Shown here in pieces: positions 19,062 to 27,165 of a stretch of DNA of 64,000 nucleotides (positions are counted from its first letter, which is position 1; every line of letters begins with the position of its first letter). Position numbers and translations under genes: made by a program. This DNA comes from Sneathiella sedimenti. GTDB taxonomy: Bacteria; Pseudomonadota; Alphaproteobacteria; Sneathiellales; Sneathiellaceae. A model generated the notes under the pieces. The model worked only from the letters and a program-made list of their open reading frames with translations, was not told the origin of the DNA and made no database searches. The stretch is taken from contig NZ_JAFLNC010000003.1 of NCBI RefSeq assembly GCF_017313765.1, positions 372,001 through 436,000 on the forward strand, in the 5' to 3' direction.

Positions 19062-20090
19062 CTAGCCCAGAATTATCTTGGTGACGGCGGCCTGATCCAT
19101 ATCATGCTCACCAATTATCACGAGCTTGCTGACACGTTCCTCATCGGTGGCCCATTCCCGGTCAAAGTAATGCTGTAACCGGCTTCCGACACCCTGCAGA
19201 ACGAGCCTCATGTCCTTGTCCTTGACTGACAGGAAACCCTTCACTCTTAAAATACCTTCTGCTGCGATGGCATTTTCCAGCTTGGCAATCAGTGTCTCTG
19301 GCGATGTGATTTCCCCGACCTCCAGAACAAAACTGTCAAAGTCGTCATGCTCGTGTTCATCCGCATCGTCATGAACTGACGGACGGGCGTCGAGATCATC
19401 TTCCGCCGCCGCCCCAAGACCGAGCAGAACCCGGGCATCGATCTTGCCGTGGCTTGTCTGGAGCATCTTCACCTGTGGGCGGAGACGGTCTTTCAATTTA
19501 GCCGCTGCCGAGGACATTTCGGACGCAGCGATTAGGTCAGCCTTATTGAAAATGATCATATCCGCACAATTGAGCTGATCATCAAACAGTTCTTCGAGCG
19601 GGCTGTCATGGTCCAGCATCTCATCCGCTTCACGCTGCGCCTGCACCGCGTCAGGATTGGCGGCAAACAGGCCGTCACGATAGGCCGGCCCGTCGATCAC
19701 GGTCACTACGCCGTCCACCGTTACCTGCGTTCTTACTTCGGGCCATCCGAACGCCCGGACCAATGGTTTCGGAAGCGCAAGACCTGAGGTCTCGACGATA
19801 ATATGATCGGGACGATCTTTCCGGCTCAGAATTTTCTGTATGGTTGGGAGGAAGTCATCGGCAACCGTGCAGCAAATACAGCCGTTGGCAAGCTCGACAA
19901 TGTCTTCTTCCGTGCAATTTTCATTGCCGCATCCCTTGAGGAGTTCGCCGTCGACGCCGAGATCCCCGAATTCATTGATAATAAGTGCTAGTTTTCGGCC
20001 GTCCGCATTCTCGATCAGGTGGCGAATCAGGCTGGTCTTGCCCGCGCCAAGGAAACCGGTGATAACGGTTGCCGGTATTTTCTCACTCAT
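19062..20090 (-). CDS. cobW: CobW-type G3E GTPase / metallochaperone
   Basis: A G3E-family P-loop GTPase thought to deliver cobalt for corrinoid synthesis. Seen in the 342-residue sequence: Walker A GFLGAGKTSLIRHL near the start, the metal-binding GCICCTV motif, FNKAD for guanine recognition, and a His/Asp/Glu-rich stretch DDADEHEHDD around residues 240-250, followed by the CobW C-terminal domain. It is the first annotated enzyme gene behind the cobalamin riboswitch. Its ATG overlaps the stop of a 34-codon upstream frame (ATGA), so its translation may depend on that frame. cobN follows at once. Confidence 0.96.
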   Translation of the reverse strand: MSEKIPATVITGFLGAGKTSLIRHLIENADGRKLALIINEFGDLGVDGELLKGCGNENCTEEDIVELANGCICCTVADDFLPTIQKILSRKDRPDHIIVETSGLALPKPLVRAFGWPEVRTQVTVDGVVTVIDGPAYRDGLFAANPDAVQAQREADEMLDHDSPLEELFDDQLNCADMIIFNKADLIAASEMSSAAAKLKDRLRPQVKMLQTSHGKIDARVLLGLGAAAEDDLDARPSVHDDADEHEHDDFDSFVLEVGEITSPETLIAKLENAIAAEGILRVKGFLSVKDKDMRLVLQGVGSRLQHYFDREWATDEERVSKLVIIGEHDMDQAAVTKIILG

Positions 20091-20191
20091 ATCATTACTC
20101 CGGGGAAAGAAGTCGCGCAGGCCAATGGGTCGGCCGAGCAGGGGCGTTTGGAATTAGGGTGCGGATTTCGCAATGTCATTACGCTCATCAT
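20087..20191 (-). CDS. 34-codon leader ORF between riboswitch and cobW (hypothetical)
   Basis: A short frame starting ATGATG at 20191, with a strong Shine-Dalgarno GGAGG three bases before the first and six before the second ATG. It ends in TGA at 20089-20087, which overlaps the cobW ATG as ATGA. The peptide begins MMSVMTLRNPHPNSKRPCSA and has no signal peptide or transmembrane segment; two Cys are present. cobW itself has no comparable Shine-Dalgarno at its ATG (only CGGAGTAATGAT just upstream, inside this frame), so coupled translation is plausible. I do not recognise the peptide; it could be a leader that only regulates, or a small protein. The coding assignment is inference. Confidence 0.5.
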   Translation of the reverse strand: MMSVMTLRNPHPNSKRPCSADPLACATSFPGVMI

Positions 20192-20205
20192 GATCCTCCG
20201 TCATG
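20186..20205 (-). promoter_or_regulatory. Small hairpin presenting the leader-ORF Shine-Dalgarno in its loop
   Basis: On the minus strand CATGA-CGGAGGA-TCATG forms a five-base-pair stem with a seven-base loop that contains the whole GGAGG; the 3' arm includes the start ATG. It lies about 20 nt after the riboswitch P1 and could be part of the expression platform. The stem is short, and no computed folding supports it yet. Confidence 0.35.
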
Positions 20206-20225
20206 CAGCAGAAATTGATACAGTT

Positions 20226-20385
20226 GATGGCAGGTCTCCTGGCTTGCGAATGGCACCGGCACTTACCTTCCCGATTATCTCAGTGGTTTTATGTGCCGGC
20301 TAGTCGCATACAGTTGCGGGGACAGCCGCGGCCTTGATCCATGGATCGCACCGCATTCCCTTATAATCCCTGATTGGGAACCATC
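20226..20385 (-). promoter_or_regulatory. Cobalamin (AdoCbl) riboswitch aptamer upstream of cobW
   Basis: Read on the minus strand, the segment shows the cobalamin riboswitch landmarks in order: a 5' P1 arm GATGG (20385-20381), AAGGGAATGCGGTG, GCTGTCCCCGCAACTGT, GCCGGCACATAAAACCACTG and GTGCCGGTGCC, then the B12 box AGCCAGGAGACCTGCC at 20244-20229, and a 3' P1 arm CCATC (20230-20226) that pairs with GATGG. The aptamer lies 35 nt upstream of the leader frame and 136 nt upstream of cobW. High adenosylcobalamin would be expected to switch off cobW-cobN-cobO-cobQ. No strong rho-independent terminator follows, so control at translation is more likely. Confidence 0.93.
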
Positions 20386-20437
20386 GGCGGCGACGCTACG
20401 GCGGAATGCCGTTTCTGTCAATCCATTGGCGACGCTT

Positions 20438-21472
20438 TTATCGTTTTGCCCAGCTGTTAAGTCTTCCTTCCAGGCGAACCCAGTCGGTTTCTGTTCTAGG
20501 CAGCCCGAAACGAAGTCGTTCGGGATGATCCGGAAAGGTGCGAACCAGAATTGCGCCTTCGCAAAGATGTTGGAAAAGTGAGGGAGAATGGGGTGATTCT
20601 GTCAGGCAGAAAAGGTCGGTTCCGCCAATGATCTTGAGATTTGCAGCGCCCAGCAGGGCAGACAATCGCCTCGACGCCTTTTCCAACTGGTTGCGGGCGC
20701 TGGCGATCCAGGTGGTATCGGACAGGGCCTGTGTGCCAATTTCGAGCGCAACGCCACTGATCGCCCAAGGACCCACTTCCTGCTGGATAACGCGGATAAA
20801 GTCCGGCGGGCCAGCGAGGAAGCCGAGACGAAGACCCGCGAGACCGAAAAACTTCCCGAAGGATTTCAGGATTAATATGCCGTCATCAAGCAACTCAGGC
20901 ATGAGAGACAATTCCGGCATGACGTCCGAGAAGGCTTCATCAATAATAAGGCAGCCATTTCGCGAGGTGAGTGTTCTTGCTAAATCCCGCAGCGTCGATC
21001 TGTTGTAGGTGCGCCCATCAGGATTGTTCGGATGCACAAGAATGACGATGGTTGTCGTATCCGGTATCGCGGAAATGTCGTCGACTTCCCTGACGCGGTG
21101 TCCTGCGCGCCGCCAACAGGCTACATGTTCATTGTAAGTTGGTGTAAGGATGGCAACTTCTGTTAATGGTGTCAGCCGTGGCAGCATCTGAATGGCGGCC
21201 TGAGTGCCGGGAAAGGCACAAATATCGGCCTTTCCGGAAAGGTCATAATATTGGCGGGCGGCCTTAATCAACCTGGCCTCATTCTCAAATCCCGGTAACC
21301 GTCGCCAATGATCTTCTGCCAAAGGAGGAAGCGGATATGGCACCGGGTTAATTCCCGTGCTTAAATCCAGCCATTCCGACAGGTCGTGCCCGAACTTTGC
21401 CTGTACATGTCCAAGGTCGCCGCCATGAAACTGGCGCGTCTTCTCACTCTCTCGCGGAAAAGTCGGGATCAT
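20438..21472 (-). CDS. cobC: L-threonine-O-3-phosphate decarboxylase CobC
   Basis: A PLP-dependent class I/II aminotransferase-fold enzyme that makes (R)-1-aminopropan-2-yl phosphate for the nucleotide loop. Features are WLDLSTGINP near the N-terminus, LVHPNNPDGRTYNR, LIIDEAFSD and the PLP-lysine region SFGKFFGLAGLRLGF. I choose ATG at 21472, which has GGAGA upstream; an in-frame ATG at 21505 would add 11 residues. The gene ends 52 bp upstream of the riboswitch, so it is not controlled by that aptamer in cis unless by read-through. It diverges from the MlaF-like gene across about 75 bp. Confidence 0.92.
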   Translation of the reverse strand: MIPTFPRESEKTRQFHGGDLGHVQAKFGHDLSEWLDLSTGINPVPYPLPPLAEDHWRRLPGFENEARLIKAARQYYDLSGKADICAFPGTQAAIQMLPRLTPLTEVAILTPTYNEHVACWRRAGHRVREVDDISAIPDTTTIVILVHPNNPDGRTYNRSTLRDLARTLTSRNGCLIIDEAFSDVMPELSLMPELLDDGILILKSFGKFFGLAGLRLGFLAGPPDFIRVIQQEVGPWAISGVALEIGTQALSDTTWIASARNQLEKASRRLSALLGAANLKIIGGTDLFCLTESPHSPSLFQHLCEGAILVRTFPDHPERLRFGLPRTETDWVRLEGRLNSWAKR

Positions 21473-21547
21473 CTCGTCATCGTCTCCGTAAAACTGCCCC
21501 GTCATAGCAGAATGCAGTTTGTTTTCGCAATTTTATCCTGTAGTTTC

Positions 21548-22342
21548 ATGCCCATGACGGAGGCAGCAACACATAAAATTGTCGTTAGGGATCTGTATAA
21601 GAGCTTTGATGGCGTGCCGGTTCTGAACGGTATAAATCTTGAGGTGAAAGCTGGCGAGATTTTGACCCTGATCGGCCCTTCCGGTGCCGGCAAGACACTG
21701 ACGCTGAAATGCATACTCGGGTTGATCAAGCCCGATAGCGGCTCAATCCTTCTTGACGGGGAGGAAGTCAATGACATGCCGGAGAAGGACAGAATGGAAT
21801 TTTTTCGGAAGTTCGGCATTCTGTTTCAGCGTTCAGGATTGTTTGATGGATTGCGGGTGTGGGAAAACATCGGCTTTCGCCTGAGCCAGCAACCGGGCAT
21901 GAAGAAGCAGGATGTCAAGGCAATGGCAATCGAGAAGCTGCGTTCGGTTGGCCTGTCGGCGGATGTGGCGGATTTATTCCCGGCGGAACTCTCGGGCGGT
22001 ATGCAGAAACGGGTCGGGTTTGCCCGTGCCATCGCTGGAAATCCTCCGATCCTGTTCCTTGATGAACCAACGGCAGGCCTTGACCCGATCATGAGCAATG
22101 TCATCAATGACCAGATTTTCAATAATGTGCGGGAACTGGGCAGCACGGTTATGGCGATAACCAGCAATTTGCTGACAGCACGTATTATCTCGGACCGGAT
22201 CGCCATGCTGCATGAAGGACGGGTGGTGTGGTCTGGAGATGTTCGTGAAGCCGGGCACACTGATAATCCATATGTGACGCAATTCTGGAACAAGCGGAAA
22301 GACGGACCAATCCAGATGTCGGTTTCGACGGTTTCAGGCTGA
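21548..22342 (+). CDS. MlaF-like ABC transporter ATP-binding protein, orphan, with altered H-loop
   Basis: An ATPase of the MlaF/Mkl family, whose members power lipid transport with MlaE permease and MlaD MCE partners. Visible motifs are Walker A GPSGAGKT, Q-loop ILFQRSGLFDGL, signature LSGGMQKRVGFARA and Walker B ILFLDEPTAGLDP. The H-loop, normally THD, reads TSN (MAITSNLLTARI), so the catalytic switch histidine is missing. No mlaE or mlaD gene is nearby. Two ATGs (21548, 21554) are possible starts; the open frame extends to 21386, but that part overlaps cobC antisense and has no family similarity. The function is inferred from family only. Confidence 0.85.
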   Translation: MPMTEAATHKIVVRDLYKSFDGVPVLNGINLEVKAGEILTLIGPSGAGKTLTLKCILGLIKPDSGSILLDGEEVNDMPEKDRMEFFRKFGILFQRSGLFDGLRVWENIGFRLSQQPGMKKQDVKAMAIEKLRSVGLSADVADLFPAELSGGMQKRVGFARAIAGNPPILFLDEPTAGLDPIMSNVINDQIFNNVRELGSTVMAITSNLLTARIISDRIAMLHEGRVVWSGDVREAGHTDNPYVTQFWNKRKDGPIQMSVSTVSG

Positions 22343-22417
22343 TTTTCCGCCATTTTTTGATCACGCAAAGTATCTGATAAGCGTCTAGCTCGTGCCTTCT
22401 TAGATAGTCAATGTGAC

Positions 22418-23167
22418 ATGGTTCCCATGAATGATGGTGAAAGCGACAGCCTGGCAGCTTCTGATTTATTGACGCCAAGGGATAATCTTCCGTGGCGTAG
22501 TGAGGCGCCGACCCTGAAGGGATGGGCGCGTCCTTTCATAGTTGATAATCAGGTCACCCGGGCGCATAGAAAGTCTATTATCGAGCAAGAAAGGACGGAA
22601 CGGACAATCCTTCGTGATACGGTGGACAGCGAACTCGCGCGGTTATCGTCGACAAAGCGGCGTTTCTGGATTGCAGAGTATAAATTCCTTGAAAAGCAGC
22701 TGACATTCCGCCAGCTCGTCGCCTATGCACCATCTTTCCTGAGCCTTTCACGATTGATGCCCGAAAAACTGGTCTATTGTCGACGGATGGTTGTCCGGAA
22801 ATATCTGGAGCAAAACACCCTGCCAAAGTCCGCCTTTGTCGCGAAGTTATGTCGGCAATTCGTGCGTACCAGCGCGCTATTCTATCCGGCGGAAAAGCTG
22901 ATTGAGGCAGTCGAGAAATTCCTGTGTCTCGCGGCGAGGTCGGCGGATCAGTCGAAAGCGGTCAACCGGCACCGGGTTGCCATGGAGGTACGCGCCTTGC
23001 ATTTGATGAGCGATCGGGAAATTTGTGACCAGTTCAGATGTGAGGAAGAGTATTTGAATGAGCTTGAATTACTGACCCGGTATGCGCGTCATTATCGACT
23101 GACCATCGATGATATTTTCCGGATTTCGGCGGCTGAAATCCGTCGCTTCTGGAATATTGAGGGTTAA
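22418..23167 (+). CDS. Hypothetical protein, 249 aa, helical and Arg/Leu-rich
   Basis: I do not recognise this protein. It is soluble-looking, with no signal peptide or clear membrane segment. The charged N-terminal third (residues about 40-100, rich in Arg, Glu and Lys) looks helical or coiled-coil, and a C-terminal helical part ends in SAAEIRRFWNIEG. The C-terminal 50 residues, with REICDQFRCEEEYLNELELL, have a helix-turn-helix-like feel, but the match is too weak to name. It lies 75 bp after the MlaF-like gene on the same strand and about 110 bp before the antiporter. Codon use looks like its neighbours. Confidence 0.75.
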   Translation: MVPMNDGESDSLAASDLLTPRDNLPWRSEAPTLKGWARPFIVDNQVTRAHRKSIIEQERTERTILRDTVDSELARLSSTKRRFWIAEYKFLEKQLTFRQLVAYAPSFLSLSRLMPEKLVYCRRMVVRKYLEQNTLPKSAFVAKLCRQFVRTSALFYPAEKLIEAVEKFLCLAARSADQSKAVNRHRVAMEVRALHLMSDREICDQFRCEEEYLNELELLTRYARHYRLTIDDIFRISAAEIRRFWNIEG

Positions 23168-23280
23168 AAGCAGGTAACACCGCAAAAAATCACCCTCGAT
23201 TGAGTCCGCTTCTTGCGCTTTTTACCTCGTGATCGTACCCTTTCAGTATTACCGCTTTCAAGCAGGCTCCATAGCTCAAT

Positions 23281-24705
23281 ATGCATCAACTCACTGATAT
23301 AGCCATCATCGCGACGATTGCCCTGATTTTCGGGATGATTATGACACGTCTAAAGCAGCCGGCAATCGTCGGATATCTGCTTGCAGGGATGGTGCTTGGC
23401 CGTTCGGCTTTCGGGTTTGTAGAGAGCCGGGAAAATGTCGAGATACTGGCCGAACTTGGGGTTCTGATGCTTCTCTATTTGATAGGGATGGAACTCAATC
23501 TGAAATCATTTATGCGTATCTGGAAGACGGCCATCGGGGGTGTTATCCTCCAGGTGGCGGTTTCCTACGTCGTTGTGGGACTTATTGCGTTATTTCTGGA
23601 CTGGCCGTGGGAGTTGACGCTGCTTCTGGCGTTCAGCTTGTCGATCAGTTCGACCGCTGTCGCCGTTAAAATCCTTGAAGACATTGGGGAGCTGCATCAA
23701 AGGACAGGCAATATTGCCGTTGGGCTTCTGATTGCACAGGATCTTGCCGTCGTGCCCATGCTGCTTATTGTGGGCAGTCTTTCGGGGGAGTCGCTTAATA
23801 TTTCCGTTCTGGTTCTGACCCTTGGGCTAGCGGTCGCTTTCCTGATCGGACTTATTCTCTTTCTCAGTCGCAGGGAACGCATCCATCTGCCGTTTCTGAA
23901 AGTGATTTCGGGCCATGCGGACCTTACCCCGCTTTTCGGGATTGTATTCTGCCTCGGGCTTGCAGCGATCAGCGGCCTCCTCGGGATGTCCCCGGCGTTT
24001 GGGGCGTTTCTCGCGGGCCTCATCATCGGGAACAGCCAGGAACGGAAGGGTATCGTCGAAGCAACACAGCCGATCCAGTCGATCCTGCTGATGATTTTCT
24101 TCCTGTCCATTGGCTTGCTGATAGATGTGACCTATATCTGGCAGAATATTGGTCTTGTCCTCGTCATGCTGTTGATCGTAATTGTCGGGAAAACAGCCAT
24201 CAATATTGTGATTCTGCGGGTGACAGGCGTTGATTGGCGGTCCGCATTTATTGCCGGCACGGCACTGGGTCAAATCGGGGAATTCTCCTTTCTCCTTATG
24301 GCCACGGGCGGCGCCAGTGGATATGTATCGCGAGACATTTCGCAATTGATGATTACCGTGATTGCGTTGAGCCTGATGATCAGCCCGCTCTGGCTTTTAA
24401 CGGCGCGGCGGGCGCAAAGTGTCGCGGCCGGTCAGGCCAGCAATTTCCAGCTTTTCTGGAACAAGGCCTATGGTAAGGAAACTCTTGCCGTCGTTCGTGT
24501 TTTCAGGGCAACGACGGGATATGTCGGGTCGTTAATGGGTGGAGCCTCGTCACCGTCGCCGGCGTCAACCCAAGGAAATTCTGAAGAAATGGAGCATCCT
24601 TCTCGCGCAGAGGGTTCCGAAACCATCATCCAGAGCGAAGATGCCGCGTCCTATCAGGCGTTGCTTGAAAGCGAGCGCGGGAGCGATCACAAAGACGGAA
24701 ACTAG
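23281..24705 (+). CDS. Monovalent cation:proton antiporter, CPA2 family (KefB/C-like membrane part)
   Basis: A 474-residue inner-membrane protein with about 12 hydrophobic segments between residues 5 and 375. CPA2 hallmarks include GMIMTRLKQPAIVGYLLAGMVLG at the start (shown in part: LKQPAIVGYLLAGMVLG), LMLLYLIGMELNL, and SLSISSTAVAVKIL. No TrkA-N (RCK) domain follows; instead there is a 100-residue polar tail rich in Ser, Glu and Ala, which is likely cytoplasmic and disordered. It exchanges K+ or Na+ for H+ by family analogy. The gene appears to be transcribed alone. Confidence 0.88.
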   Translation: MHQLTDIAIIATIALIFGMIMTRLKQPAIVGYLLAGMVLGRSAFGFVESRENVEILAELGVLMLLYLIGMELNLKSFMRIWKTAIGGVILQVAVSYVVVGLIALFLDWPWELTLLLAFSLSISSTAVAVKILEDIGELHQRTGNIAVGLLIAQDLAVVPMLLIVGSLSGESLNISVLVLTLGLAVAFLIGLILFLSRRERIHLPFLKVISGHADLTPLFGIVFCLGLAAISGLLGMSPAFGAFLAGLIIGNSQERKGIVEATQPIQSILLMIFFLSIGLLIDVTYIWQNIGLVLVMLLIVIVGKTAINIVILRVTGVDWRSAFIAGTALGQIGEFSFLLMATGGASGYVSRDISQLMITVIALSLMISPLWLLTARRAQSVAAGQASNFQLFWNKAYGKETLAVVRVFRATTGYVGSLMGGASSPSPASTQGNSEEMEHPSRAEGSETIIQSEDAASYQALLESERGSDHKDGN

Positions 24706-24804
24706 GGCCGTCACCTTGTCACGGTAAGCGGCAATCTATAAGTTTCGCGAATGCGCAATAATTACTCGATGCGATCGATTAGCAAGAGTTGAGAGAGGAT
24801 ACCC

Positions 24805-25368
24805 ATGGACCGAATTCAGGAAATTCTCGATTTTTGGTTTTTACCAGAGAACCACGCGGACTACGGCAAACCACGGAAGGTCTGGTTTCAGAAGGATGCG
24901 GATTTTGACGCGGAAATTCGAAGCCGGTTCCTTGATGATTTCGAGAATGCAGAAGCTGGACGCTATCTTGACTGGGCAGAAAGCGCGCGCGGATCCCTTG
25001 CTTTAATTATCTTGTTTGACCAGTTTACACGCAACATGTTTCGGGTGTCACCCCGCGCCTTTGCGGCGGATGGTAAGGCGAGGGAGATTGCCCGGCATAT
25101 GCTGTCACGCGGGTTTTATGATGAACTCAATACGACGCAAAAGCAGTTTGCAGCTCTGCCGTTTGAGCATAGCGAGGATATTGAGGACCAGAAATTGTCG
25201 CTCCGTCTGTTCAAGCAACTTGGGTCGGATGAACTGGTTGATTATGCTGAAAGGCACTATGACATCATTGAAAAATTCGGAAGATTTCCGCATCGGAACA
25301 AGCAGCTGAACCGGCAAAGCACCAAAGAAGAAGAAGCGTTCTTAAAAAAACCCAATTCTTCATTTTAA
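24805..25368 (+). CDS. DUF924 family protein
   Basis: A 187-residue protein matching the DUF924 pattern: ILDFWFLPEN at the start, WFQKDADFDAEIRSRF, the conserved LILFDQFTRNMFR and the LPFEHSEDIEDQ block. The family has a TPR-like helical fold and unknown biochemical activity. The ATG has GAGAGAGGATACCC upstream. It is followed after 33 bp by the SDR gene on the same strand and may be co-transcribed with it. Confidence 0.9.
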   Translation: MDRIQEILDFWFLPENHADYGKPRKVWFQKDADFDAEIRSRFLDDFENAEAGRYLDWAESARGSLALIILFDQFTRNMFRVSPRAFAADGKAREIARHMLSRGFYDELNTTQKQFAALPFEHSEDIEDQKLSLRLFKQLGSDELVDYAERHYDIIEKFGRFPHRNKQLNRQSTKEEEAFLKKPNSSF

Positions 25369-25401
25369 ACATCAACCGTATTTAATCGAACGGGAAATTA
25401 A

Positions 25402-26166
25402 ATGAGTCAGTTATCAGATCAGGTTATAATTGTCACCGGAGCCAGCCGTGGGATCGGTGCGGCGGCCGCACTCGAACTCGCGAGGAACGGGGCGAAACTT
25501 TGCCTGAGTGCGCGTTCCGCCAGTTCCTGTAGCGGTATTCTTGAGCAGATTAAGAATGCCGGCGGTGAAGCATTTGCCGCAAGCTGCGATGTGTCCGACT
25601 ATGCCGCTGTAGAAAAAATGATAGCGGAAACGCTGGACCGCTATGGCCGGATTGATGCGTTGATCAACAACGCCGGGATAGTCGATCCGATTGGCGAGAT
25701 TGCAACGAGTGAACCGGAGGCCTGGGCCCGGAATATTTCAATCAATCTTGTCGGTGTTTACAACGGAACACGTGCAGTGCTGCCGCATTTCCTCAACCAG
25801 AATGCTGGTGTCATCATCAATATCAGTTCCGGTGCAGCCCATGGTCCCATGGAAGGATGGAGTGCTTATTGTTCCGGCAAGGCCGGCGTCTATATGATGA
25901 CCCGGGCGACGGCGCTGGAAACAGGTGAAAAGGGCGTTCGCGTCTATGGTTTTGCGCCGGGCGTCGTCGATACTGATATGCAGGGTACAATCCGCGCCTC
26001 CGGCATTAATGTCGTGAGCAAGATTCCACGTGAAGATCTTGCCCCTGCTGAAGATCCTGCGAAGGCTATTGCCTGGCTGTGTAGTGAGGACGCCAGCGAC
26101 CTGGCCGGGCAGGAGTTGTCAATACGGGACGAAACCCTTCGCAAAAGGATCGGGCTTTCCGTTTAA
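25402..26166 (+). CDS. SDR family NAD(P)-dependent oxidoreductase
   Basis: A classical short-chain dehydrogenase of 254 residues. It has the dinucleotide-binding motif TGASRGIGAAAALEL, NNAGIV, a catalytic Ser in NISSGAAH and the YCSGKAGVYMM motif with Tyr and Lys. The segment after the active site, FAPGVVDTDMQGTIR, is typical. The substrate cannot be told from sequence. It is followed by the secreted protease gene with 10 bp between them. Confidence 0.92.
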   Translation: MSQLSDQVIIVTGASRGIGAAAALELARNGAKLCLSARSASSCSGILEQIKNAGGEAFAASCDVSDYAAVEKMIAETLDRYGRIDALINNAGIVDPIGEIATSEPEAWARNISINLVGVYNGTRAVLPHFLNQNAGVIINISSGAAHGPMEGWSAYCSGKAGVYMMTRATALETGEKGVRVYGFAPGVVDTDMQGTIRASGINVVSKIPREDLAPAEDPAKAIAWLCSEDASDLAGQELSIRDETLRKRIGLSV

Positions 26167-26176
26167 GGATGCATTG

Positions 26177-27013
26177 ATGAAGCCATTTCTTGGGTATGTA
26201 GGGGATTGGCTTTCAACAGTAATGCGCCTTTGCGTTCTTCTCCCTCTTGCTGTGCTCCTTACTCCAGATGTTGCCCGTGCCGATATGGCGGTTCCGGCAA
26301 AAGTACTGAAGGTTCCCGGAATCAAGGGGGAAGACAATCGCGTGCGGGTCAGGATCACGGATTATCCGTGGCGCATGATCGGGCGGTTAAACCGCAATGG
26401 CAGTCATTGCACGGGTATTCTTGTCGGGCCGTCATCGGTGCTGACGGCGGCCCATTGCTTCTGGGACAAGCGGCAAAACAAGTGGTCAATCCCAAGTGCA
26501 TTTCATTTTGTTGTTGGCTATGAGAAGGGCGAGGTGAAGGCGCATACAAAAATTGCGAGCTTCGAACTGGCGAATGGCCGGCCACCCACGGTGACAACGA
26601 AAAAGCCGGTCCTGGAAAATGATTGGGCGATTGCGCAGCTGGAAAAGCCATTGGGAAAGCAATTCGGGTTTGCAGCGGTAGAAGACATAAATCTTCTCAA
26701 GATAAGGGAAATTCTCTCCACAGGCTCCGTTATTGTCCAGGCTGGTTATAGCAGGGATATTGCGCATATATTGACGGCGGATGAAGACTGTAAAATCAGT
26801 GGAATCCAACAGAGCAAAATGGGCTTTCTTTTGCGGCACCAGTGCGACGCAACCCAGGGGGATTCAGGCTCCCCTCTCTTTTTATATGATGGCAAAAATT
26901 ATTCCCTCATAGGCATTCACGTCGCCACATTTTCAAGCTCGAATGGGGTAACAGAGGGAATAGCTGTTTCTCTTGATATGTTTGGTGATCGTGTTTCTCA
27001 ACTGCCAAAGTAG
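26177..27013 (+). CDS. Secreted trypsin-like (S1 family) serine protease
   Basis: The protein starts MKPFLGYVGDWL and has a hydrophobic segment LCVLLPLAVLLTPDVARA that looks like a Sec signal peptide with cleavage after ARA; an in-frame ATG at 26222 would give a more compact signal. The S1 catalytic triad is present: VLTAAHCFW (His), ENDWAIAQLEKPL (Asp) and ATQGDSGSPLF (Ser), with Cys pairs CTG...HC and CDATQGDSG. It should act in the periplasm or outside. It precedes the acidic 105-residue protein and the Lap-type locus, but any functional link is inference. Confidence 0.88.
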   Translation: MKPFLGYVGDWLSTVMRLCVLLPLAVLLTPDVARADMAVPAKVLKVPGIKGEDNRVRVRITDYPWRMIGRLNRNGSHCTGILVGPSSVLTAAHCFWDKRQNKWSIPSAFHFVVGYEKGEVKAHTKIASFELANGRPPTVTTKKPVLENDWAIAQLEKPLGKQFGFAAVEDINLLKIREILSTGSVIVQAGYSRDIAHILTADEDCKISGIQQSKMGFLLRHQCDATQGDSGSPLFLYDGKNYSLIGIHVATFSSSNGVTEGIAVSLDMFGDRVSQLPK

Positions 27014-27165
27014 CAAAAAAAATAAAATTTTATGAAAATACGGCGAAATTTATTGTAATCTACCTCAAATGGGGGATGAATCACGTCTTACCAATGGATA
27101 GAGTAGCTGGGAAATAACCAAGGAATACAATATCCAGCCTTGGGGACGCAGGGGTTGTAGCGATC

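Noticed and set aside
21386-21547. N-terminal extension of the MlaF-like ATPase
   Set aside because: This part overlaps the 5' end of cobC antisense, has no ATPase similarity and no ribosome site; the start at 21548 is more plausible.
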